From: Microbacterium sp. SLBN-146
Lineage (GTDB): Bacteria > Actinomycetota > Actinomycetes > Actinomycetales > Microbacteriaceae
Assembly (NCBI RefSeq): GCF_006715145.1
Contig: NZ_VFMR01000001.1
Span: forward strand, 496,001 to 560,000
Reading direction: 5' to 3'
DNA: 64,000 bases
This document shows, one piece after another, positions 50,994 through 59,884 of the stretch. The translations under genes were made by a program, and so were the position numbers. The notes under the pieces were generated by a model that ran no database searches, had not been told where the DNA came from, and saw only the letters and a program-made list of their open reading frames with translations. The stretch's first letter is position 1, and the number at the start of each line of letters is the position of its first letter.

Positions 50994-51929
50994 TCACGCG
51001 GAGACGGTGACCTTCGACAGACCGGCAGATGCGAAGGCTGCGGCGATCTCGGCGTCGGCTCCGTCGGCGAGCGGGAGCAGCGGCGGACGAACCGTCGCGT
51101 GGTCCAGGATGCCGCGGTGAACGAGGCCCCACTTGAGCGCGACGGTGCCCTCCATGTGGGAGCCGCGGTGGTAGACGTTCTTCGTCACGGGAAGGAGCTG
51201 CTCGTGGATCGCGTGCGCGCGGGGATAGTCCTGAGCCTTGCCCGCGGCGATCAGCTCGACGAGCAGCTCGGGGGCGATGTTGCCGTAGCCGACGAGGAGC
51301 CCGTCGACGTCGAACATCGTCGGCAGCAGGTACTCGTCGTGGCACGAGAGGATCTGCAGCTCGGGGTAGGCCGCGCGGAGCGCCGGGATCTCCGTGTACC
51401 AGCGCTTCATGTTGCGGACGCCGTTCTTCGTCGCGAAGACGCCCTCCTGGCCGGCGATCTCGAGCTGGGTGTCGAGGTTGTACGTCGCCTTCGTGTTGTC
51501 GGGGTACTGGAACAGGATGAGCGGGAGGCCGCTGGTCTCGTAGATCTCCTTATACCGGGTCTGGGGAGCGCCCTCCTGGTAGCCGAAGCGCAGCCACCCG
51601 TGCGACGGGTAGACGAGGCCGGCTGACGCACCGGCATCCACTGCACGCTTCGCCTCGAGTGCGGCGACCTTGTTTCCCTCCCCCGTGATGCCCGCGATGA
51701 TCGGGATGCTGCCGTCGACGGCGTCGCGGAAGGCACCGATGACAGCGAGCTGCTCGTCGACCGTGAGGAACGTGCCCTCGCCGGCGTGGCCGAGGACGGT
51801 GAGGCTCTTCACCCCGTCGATCGATCCGAGCCACGCGCCGAGGCGCTGGATGGCGTCGAAGTCGACGTCGCCGGCTTCGGTGAAGGGAGTGACGGGGGCG
51901 GGGTTCAGTCCGCGGAGGTCGATGGTCAT
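50994..51929 (-). CDS. DapA/N-acetylneuraminate-lyase-family aldolase or dehydratase
   Basis: 311-residue class I aldolase-fold enzyme. Schiff-base Lys168 lies in VFATKNGVRNMKRW and the catalytic Tyr142 in ILFQYPDNTKATYN. The usual GTTGE loop reads LGHAGEGTFLTVDE. This points away from lysine synthesis and to catabolic members such as dehydratases of sugar acids or hydroxyproline derivatives. The leader carries three tandem LacI-operator-like 12-mers, and the divergent LacI gene starts 175 bases away. Probably an inducible unit with the NRAMP-fold transporter. Confidence 0.9.
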   Translation of the reverse strand: MTIDLRGLNPAPVTPFTEAGDVDFDAIQRLGAWLGSIDGVKSLTVLGHAGEGTFLTVDEQLAVIGAFRDAVDGSIPIIAGITGEGNKVAALEAKRAVDAGASAGLVYPSHGWLRFGYQEGAPQTRYKEIYETSGLPLILFQYPDNTKATYNLDTQLEIAGQEGVFATKNGVRNMKRWYTEIPALRAAYPELQILSCHDEYLLPTMFDVDGLLVGYGNIAPELLVELIAAGKAQDYPRAHAIHEQLLPVTKNVYHRGSHMEGTVALKWGLVHRGILDHATVRPPLLPLADGADAEIAAAFASAGLSKVTVSA

Positions 51930-51960
51930 GGCATCCTTCTTTCTCTTCTTCGAGTTGTTT

Positions 51961-51996
51961 GGGAACGTTTGCGGGAACGTTTGCAGGAACGATTGC
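51961..51996. promoter_or_regulatory. Three tandem 12-bp LacI-type operator repeats
   Basis: GGGAACGTTTGC, GGGAACGTTTGC and AGGAACGATTGC follow one another without gaps, 32 bases before the aldolase start and 108 before lacI. Overlapping them gives dyads centred on CG (GGAACGTTTGC against GCAAACGTTCC), typical for LacI/GalR proteins. Confidence 0.7.
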
Positions 51997-52103
51997 AAGT
52001 ATCGTCGGAGAGGGCCGACGAGTCAAGGGTTCGATGAAAACTCCCGTCGACAGGTTCCTGCGACGACGCTGGATACACTCGGGAGAAAGGCGAAGGGATC
52101 ACG

Positions 52104-53114
52104 ATGGAAGCGAGCACCGATCGCCGCGTGGTGACCCTCAAGGACGTCGCGCTCGCGTCAGGCGTGAGCATCTCGACGGTCAGCCGCATCCTCGACGAGC
52201 GCACTCCGTCGTCACGATCTGAGACGGCCCGCCGCGTGCGCGAGATCGCCGACACGCTGGGTTACCGCCGCAACATGAATGCATCGAGCCTGCGTCGCGG
52301 TGCCACCGGCACGATCGGCGTCCTCGTTCCACGGCTGACCGACACCGTCATGGCGCTCATGTTCGAGGCCGTCGAACTGGCCGCACGCGGTCGTGGTCAG
52401 TTCGCGGTCGTCGCCACCTGCGGGGATGAGCCGGAGGACGAGGCCCGCGCGACCGAGACGCTTCTGGATCGCGGGGTCGACGGACTGATCCTGGCGACAG
52501 CGCGACTCGACGACGCCCTCCCCGCTTCCCTGAGGGAGCGGCGCATCCCGCACGCGCTCGTGTTGCGCACCGACGGAGCCAGCCCCTCATCGCTCGGTGA
52601 CGACGAAGCCGGCGGATATCTTGCCGCTCGCCACCTCCTCGACCTCGGCCACCGCGACATCGCGGTCATCACGGGTCCGTGGTTCACCTCGAGCGCTCGC
52701 GCGCGACTCGACGGCGCACGCGGTGCTCTGCGCGAAGCCGGAATCGAGCTCGACGACGAACGCATCGTTTCCGGCGGGTACGGGATCGACGACGGGATGG
52801 CCGCGGGCCGCGACCTGCTGACGCGCGACGACCGGCCGACCGCGATCTTCGCCGCCAACGACAACATCGCCATCGGGGTCTGCTCGGTCGCGCAGAGTCT
52901 CGGGCTGGCTGTGGGCGAGCAGATCTCGGTCGTCGGATACAACGACATCCCCCTGGCGGCGCGGCTGCCCGTGCCGCTCACGACCGTGCGGACGCCCTTC
53001 GAGCTCATCGCCGCGACAGCGCTCGAACTCGTGCTGGCAGGCCCCGACGCGGGCCCCGCGGTTCGCCGCGCCATGCCGTCGCTCATCCCCCGCTCCTCCA
53101 CCGCGCGTCCGTAG
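52104..53114 (+). CDS. LacI/GalR-family transcription regulator
   Basis: 336-residue regulator. The helix-turn-helix is TLKDVALASGVSISTVSRIL with hinge ASSLRRGATGTIGVLVP. The periplasmic-binding-like domain ends in the usual TTVRTPFELIAATALELVL. It is divergent from the aldolase/transporter genes and faces three tandem operator repeats, so it most likely represses them and itself in the absence of an inducer sugar or sugar acid. Normal length. The ATG at 52104 is preceded by GAAAGGCGAAGGGA. Confidence 0.93.
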   Translation: MEASTDRRVVTLKDVALASGVSISTVSRILDERTPSSRSETARRVREIADTLGYRRNMNASSLRRGATGTIGVLVPRLTDTVMALMFEAVELAARGRGQFAVVATCGDEPEDEARATETLLDRGVDGLILATARLDDALPASLRERRIPHALVLRTDGASPSSLGDDEAGGYLAARHLLDLGHRDIAVITGPWFTSSARARLDGARGALREAGIELDDERIVSGGYGIDDGMAAGRDLLTRDDRPTAIFAANDNIAIGVCSVAQSLGLAVGEQISVVGYNDIPLAARLPVPLTTVRTPFELIAATALELVLAGPDAGPAVRRAMPSLIPRSSTARP

Positions 53115-53135
53115 CCGCCGACCCGCGGCATCCCC

Positions 53136-53187
53136 GGTCGATGCCCGTTCCCCGTCGATGCCCCGTTCACCGTCGATGCCCAGTCAG
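53136..53187. repeat. Three 17-18-bp tandem repeats
   Basis: Units start GTCGATGCCC at 53137, 53154 and 53172, each followed by G/A-T-T-C-C-like bases. They run directly into the left end of element R4. Confidence 0.7.
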
Positions 53188-53246
53188 CGAGAAGACCCGA
53201 ACTGCTGCAAACTCGGCCTCGATGGAGCCGATTGAGTCTTTTCGGC
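53186..53246 (+). repeat. 61-bp dispersed inverted-end element, copy R4
   Basis: AGCGAGAAGAC / GTCTTTTCGGC ends (two changes left, one right), 61 bp. The interior is close to R1. It lies just outside the tRNA-Ser island, 63 bases before the att-like repeat. Confidence 0.8.
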
Positions 53247-53308
53247 GAGAGGAGCTGGAGCCTGTTCGCGGGCCCCCCAGCGTCGCGACAGAGGTCGAGA
53301 AGACGACG

Positions 53309-53347
53309 TGAGCAGGGATTCTTCTGGCGGAGACGGAGGGATTGGAA
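53309..53347 (-). repeat. Left att-like repeat (tRNA-Ser 3' fragment)
   Basis: TGAGCAGG-ATTCTT-TGGCGGAGACGGAGGG matches 61569-61607 with three mismatches over 39 bp. It includes the CCA end, acceptor stem and part of the T-arm of tRNA-Ser plus 16 bases beyond the CCA. The 166 bases up to the PIN gene stop show no gene, only a short open stretch (53368-53511) that may be a gene remnant. Confidence 0.8.
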
Positions 53348-53513
53348 ATCGCGCCGATGGCAATTGAACTCAACTGATACCGCACGATTCCGCGGATTCT
53401 GACGTCGATTACGTCGTGCTCGATCAGGCCGGCCGGGTTCGATTCGTGGCAAGAACGTGGCGGGTATCGGGCGCTCATCAGGCGGCTGCGCACGCGGGCG
53501 AGACGTGCTGAGA

Positions 53514-54107
53514 CTACGCGGACGCAGCTTCGGCCATCATCTCGACGGCTTCGATCATGCGGTACCGCTCTCGCAAGGTCTCGAGGATCTCGTCGATAGT
53601 GAGTACTGCACCGTTGCGGCCGGAGCGCCTGGCGATCTCCTGCACCGCGGCGAGCGCATGCCTTGGGTTGAGTGCAACGGTGTTCTTAGCGAACTCGCGC
53701 GCACTGAGCACTTGAATGGTCGGCGGAATCTTGTCTGCGGGGAAGTCCTTGAGATTCTCAGTGACGATCGCACCGGCTCCCGCAATGACGGCCGCGGCGA
53801 CCACGTGCTCGTCGTCCTGATCGGGAAGACCGAACGTGCCCTCCAGTGGTTCCCACCCTTCGGCCTCCGCATCAGCGAACTCGCGCCGCATCGCTGCAAT
53901 GAGGGTCGCTGCGCGGCCTGCAGCCTCTGCTACGGGGATTCCCCGCTTCACGAGCTTGGCTTCCTCGTGATACTCGAGCTCTTCGAGGATCGCCGCGCTC
54001 CAGCTGGGTCGATACGCGCCCTCGATCGCGAGGGAAAGAAGGAAGTCACGTTGCAGGCTCGGCCACAGCACGCTGGTGTCGAGGGTCGCCGTGAACACGA
54101 CCCCCAT
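53514..54107 (-). CDS. PIN-domain protein (VapC-like toxin candidate)
   Basis: 197-residue protein. The PIN nuclease core shows Asp10 in TATLDTSVLW, Glu43 in AILEELEYHE, the acidic cluster LPDQDDEHVVAAAV (95-108) and VTENLKDFP near 115-123. That fits a metal-dependent RNase with three to four acidic residues. C-terminal helices extend beyond the minimal domain, as in PIN_3-type proteins paired with helix-turn-helix partners. It starts 17 bases after the HTH gene stop, the usual antitoxin-toxin order. It ends the island on its left side. Confidence 0.85.
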   Translation of the reverse strand: MGVVFTATLDTSVLWPSLQRDFLLSLAIEGAYRPSWSAAILEELEYHEEAKLVKRGIPVAEAAGRAATLIAAMRREFADAEAEGWEPLEGTFGLPDQDDEHVVAAAVIAGAGAIVTENLKDFPADKIPPTIQVLSAREFAKNTVALNPRHALAAVQEIARRSGRNGAVLTIDEILETLRERYRMIEAVEMMAEAASA

Positions 54108-54124
54108 CCTGTCAGGCTGCGGAG

Positions 54125-54649
54125 CTAACGGCGGGCAGCCCGCCTCGACGCGACCGCCTTCCTCGCCGCTTTGAGGTCCTCTAGCGTCTGTTCGACGTTG
54201 TCTTCGTCTACAGCGTCACGCGTGGCAGAGAGCATGTCGTACTGACGCTTACGGCGGCGCTCCCGATACTCGAGCAGATCTGCAAGAAGAACACGGCGAT
54301 GCGTTCCGGCCCTCTCGAAGGGAATCTCGCCCTCGTCGAGGAGCTTCACAACGGTCGGGCGGCTTACGTTCAGGAGATCCGCTGCTTGCTGAGTGGTCAA
54401 CCGCGTCGTCTGCGGCACAACCGAGACGGCCAGCCCGCTCTGCATGGCATCAACAATCTTGCGAAGTGCAAGGTAGACCTCCTCCGGGAGTTCTACCTGA
54501 TCGCCTGGACGCGCTCCCGCAAGGAAGTACCTTGGCTCGGGAAGAGCTCGCCCGGCAGCCTCATGGGCGGTGAGGAAATCCAGAACAGGCGCAAGCTCAT
54601 AGCCCTTGCTAGGAAGGTACGTCTCTTCAACGACTGCAGCGCGAGACAC
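54125..54649 (-). CDS. Excisionase-type HTH protein (antitoxin candidate)
   Basis: About 174-residue DNA-binding protein. The MerR-like HTH_17 motif is [21 protein letters not shown] then [20 protein letters not shown] (about 84-125). The N-terminal 80 residues are less defined; the C-terminal tail ([19 protein letters not shown]) may wrap the PIN toxin. I chose GTG 54649 ([10 protein letters not shown]) because GAGG lies 8 bases upstream; longer in-frame reading would overlap jetD. The 113 bases before it are less GC-rich (GAGTTTGCGTTTGTTGCGATTAC) and probably hold the pair's own, autorepressed promoter. Confidence 0.82.
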   Translation of the reverse strand: MSRAAVVEETYLPSKGYELAPVLDFLTAHEAAGRALPEPRYFLAGARPGDQVELPEEVYLALRKIVDAMQSGLAVSVVPQTTRLTTQQAADLLNVSRPTVVKLLDEGEIPFERAGTHRRVLLADLLEYRERRRKRQYDMLSATRDAVDEDNVEQTLEDLKAARKAVASRRAARR

Positions 54650-54762
54650 GGGAATCACCTCAATACACGTAAACGCAGTGAGTTTGCGTTTGTTGCGATT
54701 ACGGTACCACGCGTCTCCGACAAATCGATAGTTGGATGCTGGGCCAGCACGTCGACTGCCGC

Positions 54763-55884
54763 TCAAGACACTCCCAGTCGCGCGAGCGCGTAACTCCACG
54801 GGACGCGCTCCTGCTCGAGGCGAATGTTCCCCTCCGCGCTTAGCGACTGAAGAGTCACACGCTCACCCGGAGTGAGCAACTCGAACACACCAACATTCGG
54901 ATCCGGATCGATCCCCCAGAGATCGCGGTGGTCGAAAAGGGTATCCATATCCATCAACGCCGACGCCGCCTCCACTCCTCTGGCTCGAAGTCGGTTGAGT
55001 ATGGCGAACCCGTGTGAATCAAGATCGCCCCAGTAGGTGACCGTCTGTGCCCACGGGAGGCGAGCGACGAGATCCACGCGGTGACCGCCCCCGTGCACCG
55101 CTACAGCTCCGGATACCTCTGGCATTGCGAGCAGTGTCGCGAGGTTCTCGAAGACGAACACGCGCCCTGGGCGTATCGGGCTCACCGCAAGATCGTCCAC
55201 GGGAGCCGACACATCGGTGAGCCCCTGGAACGAAAGCGACGGATCGAGAATGCGGATCCGCATGAGAGGAGACGGCTCGCGAAGGCCGAGCCCGGGCGCA
55301 CCGGTTCCAGCCCGATGCAACGCATCCACGAGTCCGCGGCGAGATTCGATCCACTTGGTGTGGATGCCGCGGATCGGCAGTTCCCTGACCAGACGACCCG
55401 ATTCCGGATTCTTGCGCAACCAGACCAGCACATGGACGAGCCTGTCGAAGTCGGCGCCCTCGAGATCGGCGATCGCGCGGGCGTGGGCGCGGAGCACGTC
55501 GCCGGCGGCGGAACCGGTCAGATCCCTCAACTCGTCAAGTCGCGCGACCAGAAGTTGCCAGCGATCGACCTCGCCCGCCGCTCGAGCGATCGAATCCGCG
55601 CCACGCAGCACCGCGCGAGCGGGGACTTCCTGCGACCCGATGCGCGACCAACTGCGGACGGCCCACTCGAGCTCGATGCCCAAGCTTTCGCTCACGCCGC
55701 GCCAAGCGTCGACCCACGTTCGAACGCGATCGAGGTCGCCGAGCGCCTCGCGCTCCGTTGGCGGACGCAGCGAAACGTCAAGCACGACATCGGTCTGCTG
55801 CTCGGCCGCCCACGTACGCGCATCACGGTCGAACATCTTCTTCGCCCGCGCGTACACATCCGCCGGAGTGACGAGCGTCCTCAC
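54763..55884 (-). CDS. jetD: JetD, Wadjet topoisomerase-VI-like nuclease subunit
   Basis: 373-residue protein with DUF3322 (N-terminal, about 1-180, including [14 protein letters not shown]) and DUF2220 Toprim-like domain (about 190-373). Toprim residues are Glu246 in [14 protein letters not shown] and Asp287/Asp289 in [14 protein letters not shown]. In Wadjet, JetD is the metal-dependent nuclease that cuts small circular DNA after loop extrusion by JetABC. All expected acidic residues are present, so the enzyme should be active. The GTG start overlaps the jetC stop. Last gene of the operon. Confidence 0.95.
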   Translation of the reverse strand: MRTLVTPADVYARAKKMFDRDARTWAAEQQTDVVLDVSLRPPTEREALGDLDRVRTWVDAWRGVSESLGIELEWAVRSWSRIGSQEVPARAVLRGADSIARAAGEVDRWQLLVARLDELRDLTGSAAGDVLRAHARAIADLEGADFDRLVHVLVWLRKNPESGRLVRELPIRGIHTKWIESRRGLVDALHRAGTGAPGLGLREPSPLMRIRILDPSLSFQGLTDVSAPVDDLAVSPIRPGRVFVFENLATLLAMPEVSGAVAVHGGGHRVDLVARLPWAQTVTYWGDLDSHGFAILNRLRARGVEAASALMDMDTLFDHRDLWGIDPDPNVGVFELLTPGERVTLQSLSAEGNIRLEQERVPWSYALARLGVS

Positions 55885-58800
55885 CGCGACTCCGCGTGAG
55901 GCGCGGTGGCGCCCTCATGCTCATCGACCGAGAACACAACATTAGCCAGGCGTGACGCATTCCGGTCGGGGTTCGATACCGAGGTGATCGCGCCCACGTA
56001 GGGTTCGAGCGTCTGCAGCAGCTTCTGCGGTGTCGCGAGGATCATGTGGAAGCCGAACTCGCGGAACACCTCCATCGCGTTGCGCGTGTATCGGCTGTCG
56101 GCCTTGTCGAACGCCTCGTCAAGCACGATCGACCCGAACCGCGGGACCTCGTCCTCTTCTTCAGTGAGCTGGTACCGCAGCGCTGCGGCGAGGCAGAAGA
56201 TGACGAGCTTCTGCCGTTGTCCACCCGATAGGCCCTCGGCGGAGTCGTACACCCGCACAACGCGGCCGGTGACGTCTTTCTCCCGCGCCAGGAAGCTCAC
56301 GTGAAGCCTCGTGTCGAGCACCCGGTTGCGCCAGTCGATGTCGACGCGATCTTTGGATCCAAGGCGACCGATCACGCGCTGCAGCACGGCGAATCGCTGC
56401 TCCGCACCGGCAGCCGACTCGTCAGCCCAGTTCCCCTCGACGATGCGGCGCAGGTCGGTGAGGAACTCGTCGACCTCCCGAGTCCGCGTCGTCTTCACAT
56501 CGATCTCAAGGTAGCGATCCGCACCCTCGAACGGGGACCGCCCCAACGATGCGTTGACTGGGAGGATCCGTTCCCGGATGAGACCCGGGGCATCGCGCAG
56601 ATCGCCGAGCAAATGCGCGACCACGTCCTGCGATCGCTCACGCAACAGCTTGCGGAACTCGGTCTCCTTTTCGGGCAAGCCGCGGGCGAGAATGCCCTCG
56701 CGCAGTTCCCGATAACCGTAGCGGTCGCGGATGTCACCAGTCAGTTCGGCGGATGCCGCCGGCCACCCGAGACGGAACTCAGCCGCGCTACCGGCGAAAC
56801 GGGCTTCCGCGTCCGCGGCGCGGCCGGCGGCGGCATCCTTCTCCTTCGAAAGCGCGGACTGCACCCTGCGGGCTACTTCGTCGACGGTCTCCAGGCTCAG
56901 CGAGCGCCGCTCAGCGCGGAAGCGCCCTTCGAGGGCTTTGGTGATCGACGCGTCGACCGGTGTGTGTGGGGCGGCCTCAAGTTCGGCGATCTGCGCGGTG
57001 ATACCTTCCACGTTCTTGAGGGCGACCGCATGACGCCCGAGCGCCCCCGCGTGCTCTTGGTTCGCTCCCTCCAAGCGCTGAGCAGCACGCTCTGCAGCAT
57101 GTTGGGCCTCACGCAGGGTTCCTGACTCGCTCGTGAGCATCCGAAGTTCATCGCGGCGAGCTTCGGTCACCGCAGCCGCGGAGGCGAGATCGACGTGGTC
57201 CCAGGTGAACTTTGCCACGCGTGTGAACACGTCACGACGCGTCACAGCATTCTGGCGGAGCGAGTCCGCCTCGGCATCCCGGGCGGTTGTCTCCTCCATT
57301 CCCGCGATCGCCCTACGACGACGCTCCAGCAACGCCTCGAGCCGCGCCTGGGTATCACCGCCCAGCACCCATCTCGTGGCATCGTCGACGTCGTGACGGT
57401 CGTCCTTCTCGTACCTGCGTGAGTTGCGCTTGACCAGGCCGCCGATCGTGACACCACGCTCGACATCGTCGAGCTCATCGGGATGCGACACGCAGGCGAA
57501 GTCGAACTCGGTGGCCATACGCTTGCGAACGTAGGAGGCGAAGGGCCCGTCGCTCACCACGAGGCGATGAATGAGCGAGCGGGCGTCCTTCGGACGACGC
57601 GGCTCGTCGACCGAGTGCGGCACCGCTTCTATGACGAGCCGAACACCCAGCGTCCGCGTATCGGCTGCACGACGAGCCGCGGAGAGATGTTCGTCGCGCA
57701 CCAGGAGGGTCGATGCGAACGGTGCCATCACCCGCTCTGCCGCACCGCGCCAGGCGGAGTGCTGCTCGGCGACCGAGATCAGCTCTCCGGCAAAGGGGAG
57801 CGCCGACGCCGGCACGCCGACGGACTCCGCGAGGAATCGGCGCGCTCTCAGCAGCTTCTCGTCGAGGTTGCTCCGGTGATCCCTTAACGACTGAATCTGC
57901 TTCGTCACATCGTCCAGCGCCTTGCGCGCCTGGCTCGCCGCGTCACGCACGTCAAACGACACAGCGGGGATGTCGCGTGCCGCTTCGGTGACGGCGGCGG
58001 CGAGAAGCTCCGCGAACTGCGCGGCGTCTTCCGGCAACGTTGCACCGATGCGCGTCAGTTCGGCGCTCAACTGGGCGCGATACTGCCCGATGACGTTCTG
58101 GTCGCGCTGCGCACTGTCGATCCGTTCCTGCAGCAGCTCGACCCGCGCGCCTCCCTCATCCCGGACCCGCGCCTTAGAGCTCTCTAGCATCTCTGCCGCC
58201 AACCGGCGTTCTCGAGCCGCGTCGCTCATCGCGCTTTCCGCGCGCGCCAGCCCCGCACGTGCTGGGCCCGCTGCATCCTTCGCGAGCCGAAGTTTGAGTC
58301 CCGCGGTGAAGGGCTCGACCGCCTCGTGCAGATCGGAGATCGCGGCCATCTCGGCGCCGGCCAGGTCGAACGCCGTGATCGCCTCGTCGACGGTTCGGAG
58401 CGCATCGGTCTGCTTCCGCAGGTCGACCACGTGCTTGTGGGCGGCATCGAGTTCCGTGAACTGCTCGACTGCGGTCTCGGCGCGCGCGAAGGTTCCCGGC
58501 TGGTCGAGCATGAACCCACGGAACAGCGCGTCGAGGGTGCCGAGGTTCTTCGCTGATTGTGTCTTGTGGAGAAGCTGAAGCGTCGCGTCTCCTCGGAAGC
58601 CGAACTGGCGAATGACGCGCTCATGAAAGCGTCCGTGTCGTCCGCCGGTGGTGATCAGCGCGTCGGGGAAGGCCTTCGACATTCTTCGTGCGTCGATTCC
58701 GCCTTCGACGTGCGGCTTCACTTCGAGAAGCTCCAGTCGACCGCGGGCGAAGATCCGTGCGTCCTTCAAAGCGGTTGTATCGGTGCGCGTGCCGGGTGCG

Positions 58801-59231
58801 TGGAACACCCGCAGCAGGACGACTGGCTGGTCGCGGAGATTCTCGTAGCGGAGCAGGACGCCACTCCAGGTCGCCTTCGAGCGCAGGTAAGTCGTGGTGG
58901 CGCGATCGGCAGTCTCGTCTGCTTCCTTGCTCCATGCCCCGCGCACGTAGCTCATCAGCGTCCGGTCGCTCTGCCTGGAAGCGCCATCTTGAGCTGCCGC
59001 GTTGAGACGGAGCCACCTGTCGGGGGTGAGAACGGCAGCGATCGCGTCGAGGAGCGACGACTTTCCCGATCCGGATGCACCAGTGAACAGGTGGCCGATG
59101 CGCGCCACGTCGACGGCGACGTGGCCAGCGAACGTCCCCCAATTGACGAGTTCGATCTGGGCGAGGCGCCATTGACCGGTTCTAGTCGGATCGATCTCCG
59201 GTTCGTCGGTCGGGAAGCTCAGCATCGTCAT
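55881..59231 (-). CDS. jetC: JetC, Wadjet SMC/MukB-like ATPase
   Basis: 1116-residue SMC-like ATPase. Walker A GASGSGKSS (51-59) is preceded by the N-terminal sheet (IELVNWGTFAGHVAVDV). Long coiled coils fill about 290-470 and 640-900, with a hinge-like globular segment between them (VGVPASALPFAGELISVAEQ region). The signature LSGGQRQKLVIF is at about 998 and Walker B SIVLDEAFDKAD at about 1035. This is the motor that extrudes DNA loops and recognises small circular plasmids. The length is standard for type I Wadjet JetC. It overlaps both jetB and jetD by 4 bases. Confidence 0.96.
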   Translation of the reverse strand: MTMLSFPTDEPEIDPTRTGQWRLAQIELVNWGTFAGHVAVDVARIGHLFTGASGSGKSSLLDAIAAVLTPDRWLRLNAAAQDGASRQSDRTLMSYVRGAWSKEADETADRATTTYLRSKATWSGVLLRYENLRDQPVVLLRVFHAPGTRTDTTALKDARIFARGRLELLEVKPHVEGGIDARRMSKAFPDALITTGGRHGRFHERVIRQFGFRGDATLQLLHKTQSAKNLGTLDALFRGFMLDQPGTFARAETAVEQFTELDAAHKHVVDLRKQTDALRTVDEAITAFDLAGAEMAAISDLHEAVEPFTAGLKLRLAKDAAGPARAGLARAESAMSDAARERRLAAEMLESSKARVRDEGGARVELLQERIDSAQRDQNVIGQYRAQLSAELTRIGATLPEDAAQFAELLAAAVTEAARDIPAVSFDVRDAASQARKALDDVTKQIQSLRDHRSNLDEKLLRARRFLAESVGVPASALPFAGELISVAEQHSAWRGAAERVMAPFASTLLVRDEHLSAARRAADTRTLGVRLVIEAVPHSVDEPRRPKDARSLIHRLVVSDGPFASYVRKRMATEFDFACVSHPDELDDVERGVTIGGLVKRNSRRYEKDDRHDVDDATRWVLGGDTQARLEALLERRRRAIAGMEETTARDAEADSLRQNAVTRRDVFTRVAKFTWDHVDLASAAAVTEARRDELRMLTSESGTLREAQHAAERAAQRLEGANQEHAGALGRHAVALKNVEGITAQIAELEAAPHTPVDASITKALEGRFRAERRSLSLETVDEVARRVQSALSKEKDAAAGRAADAEARFAGSAAEFRLGWPAASAELTGDIRDRYGYRELREGILARGLPEKETEFRKLLRERSQDVVAHLLGDLRDAPGLIRERILPVNASLGRSPFEGADRYLEIDVKTTRTREVDEFLTDLRRIVEGNWADESAAGAEQRFAVLQRVIGRLGSKDRVDIDWRNRVLDTRLHVSFLAREKDVTGRVVRVYDSAEGLSGGQRQKLVIFCLAAALRYQLTEEEDEVPRFGSIVLDEAFDKADSRYTRNAMEVFREFGFHMILATPQKLLQTLEPYVGAITSVSNPDRNASRLANVVFSVDEHEGATAPHAESR

Positions 59232-59884
59232 TCGCTCTGGTCCTCGGCATCCGTCGACGGGGCAATGCCCCCGCCTTCGCGCTCGCGGCCGATCCGCTGG
59301 TACTCCGCGGTGATTGCGCGGATCTGATCTGCATCGACGAGCAGGCGAAGCACCGGGGAGATCTCGGCACGGTCATCGCCGAGCGCGTGGAGCACGCGGA
59401 GCTTGTTCTGCATTTTGTTCCACGACGAGTTGACGCGGCTCGCGAAGTCCTTCTCGTCACGGTCAGGGGTGCGGAACACGGCGAGTTGCTCGAACACCTC
59501 TGCCTGTCCGACGATCACGCGCCCGCGGCCCTCTTCGCTCAGCATGGTCTGGCGCAAGATGAGCAGCATTGCGGTGTCGAGGAAGGTGAGCGCCTCCGAC
59601 CGCACCGCCTTCGGGACGTCATCGGAGGGAGCGTTTCGGACGAAGGCGAACTCGCCGACACGGTCGATGACCAATTCGAGGAACAGGTCGGCGAGCCGGG
59701 AGCGGATGACAGCCTCGTCGGTGAGCAGTACCGCCCACAGCTGCGCCTCGCGAGCGCCGGAAAGGTACGGTCCGCGCACCAGACGTAGCAGGACTCGCCG
59801 CGTACGATCCGGAAGCTCTCCCGCGTCGCCCCGCCACAGGCCGGTGTGCGCGTCGGGAGCGCCATCGACAGCCGGTTCGGTCAT
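59228..59884 (-). CDS. jetB: JetB, Wadjet MukE/kite-like subunit
   Basis: 218-residue DUF4194 protein, the MukE-like kite subunit that bridges JetA and JetC. Typical parts are RTRRVLLRLVRGPYLSGAREAQLW near residue 28 (shown here only as the segment LVRGPYLSG), LAVFRTPDRDEKDFASRVN and SPVLRLLVDADQIRAI. The start ATG overlaps the jetA stop and gives MTEPAVDGAPD. Size and position between jetA and jetC match type I systems. Confidence 0.93.
   Translation of the reverse strand: MTEPAVDGAPDAHTGLWRGDAGELPDRTRRVLLRLVRGPYLSGAREAQLWAVLLTDEAVIRSRLADLFLELVIDRVGEFAFVRNAPSDDVPKAVRSEALTFLDTAMLLILRQTMLSEEGRGRVIVGQAEVFEQLAVFRTPDRDEKDFASRVNSSWNKMQNKLRVLHALGDDRAEISPVLRLLVDADQIRAITAEYQRIGREREGGGIAPSTDAEDQSE

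Noticed and set aside
53368..53511. Short open stretch between the left att repeat and the PIN gene
   Set aside because: Only about 47 codons, no start or ribosome site, no family recognised; at most a gene remnant.
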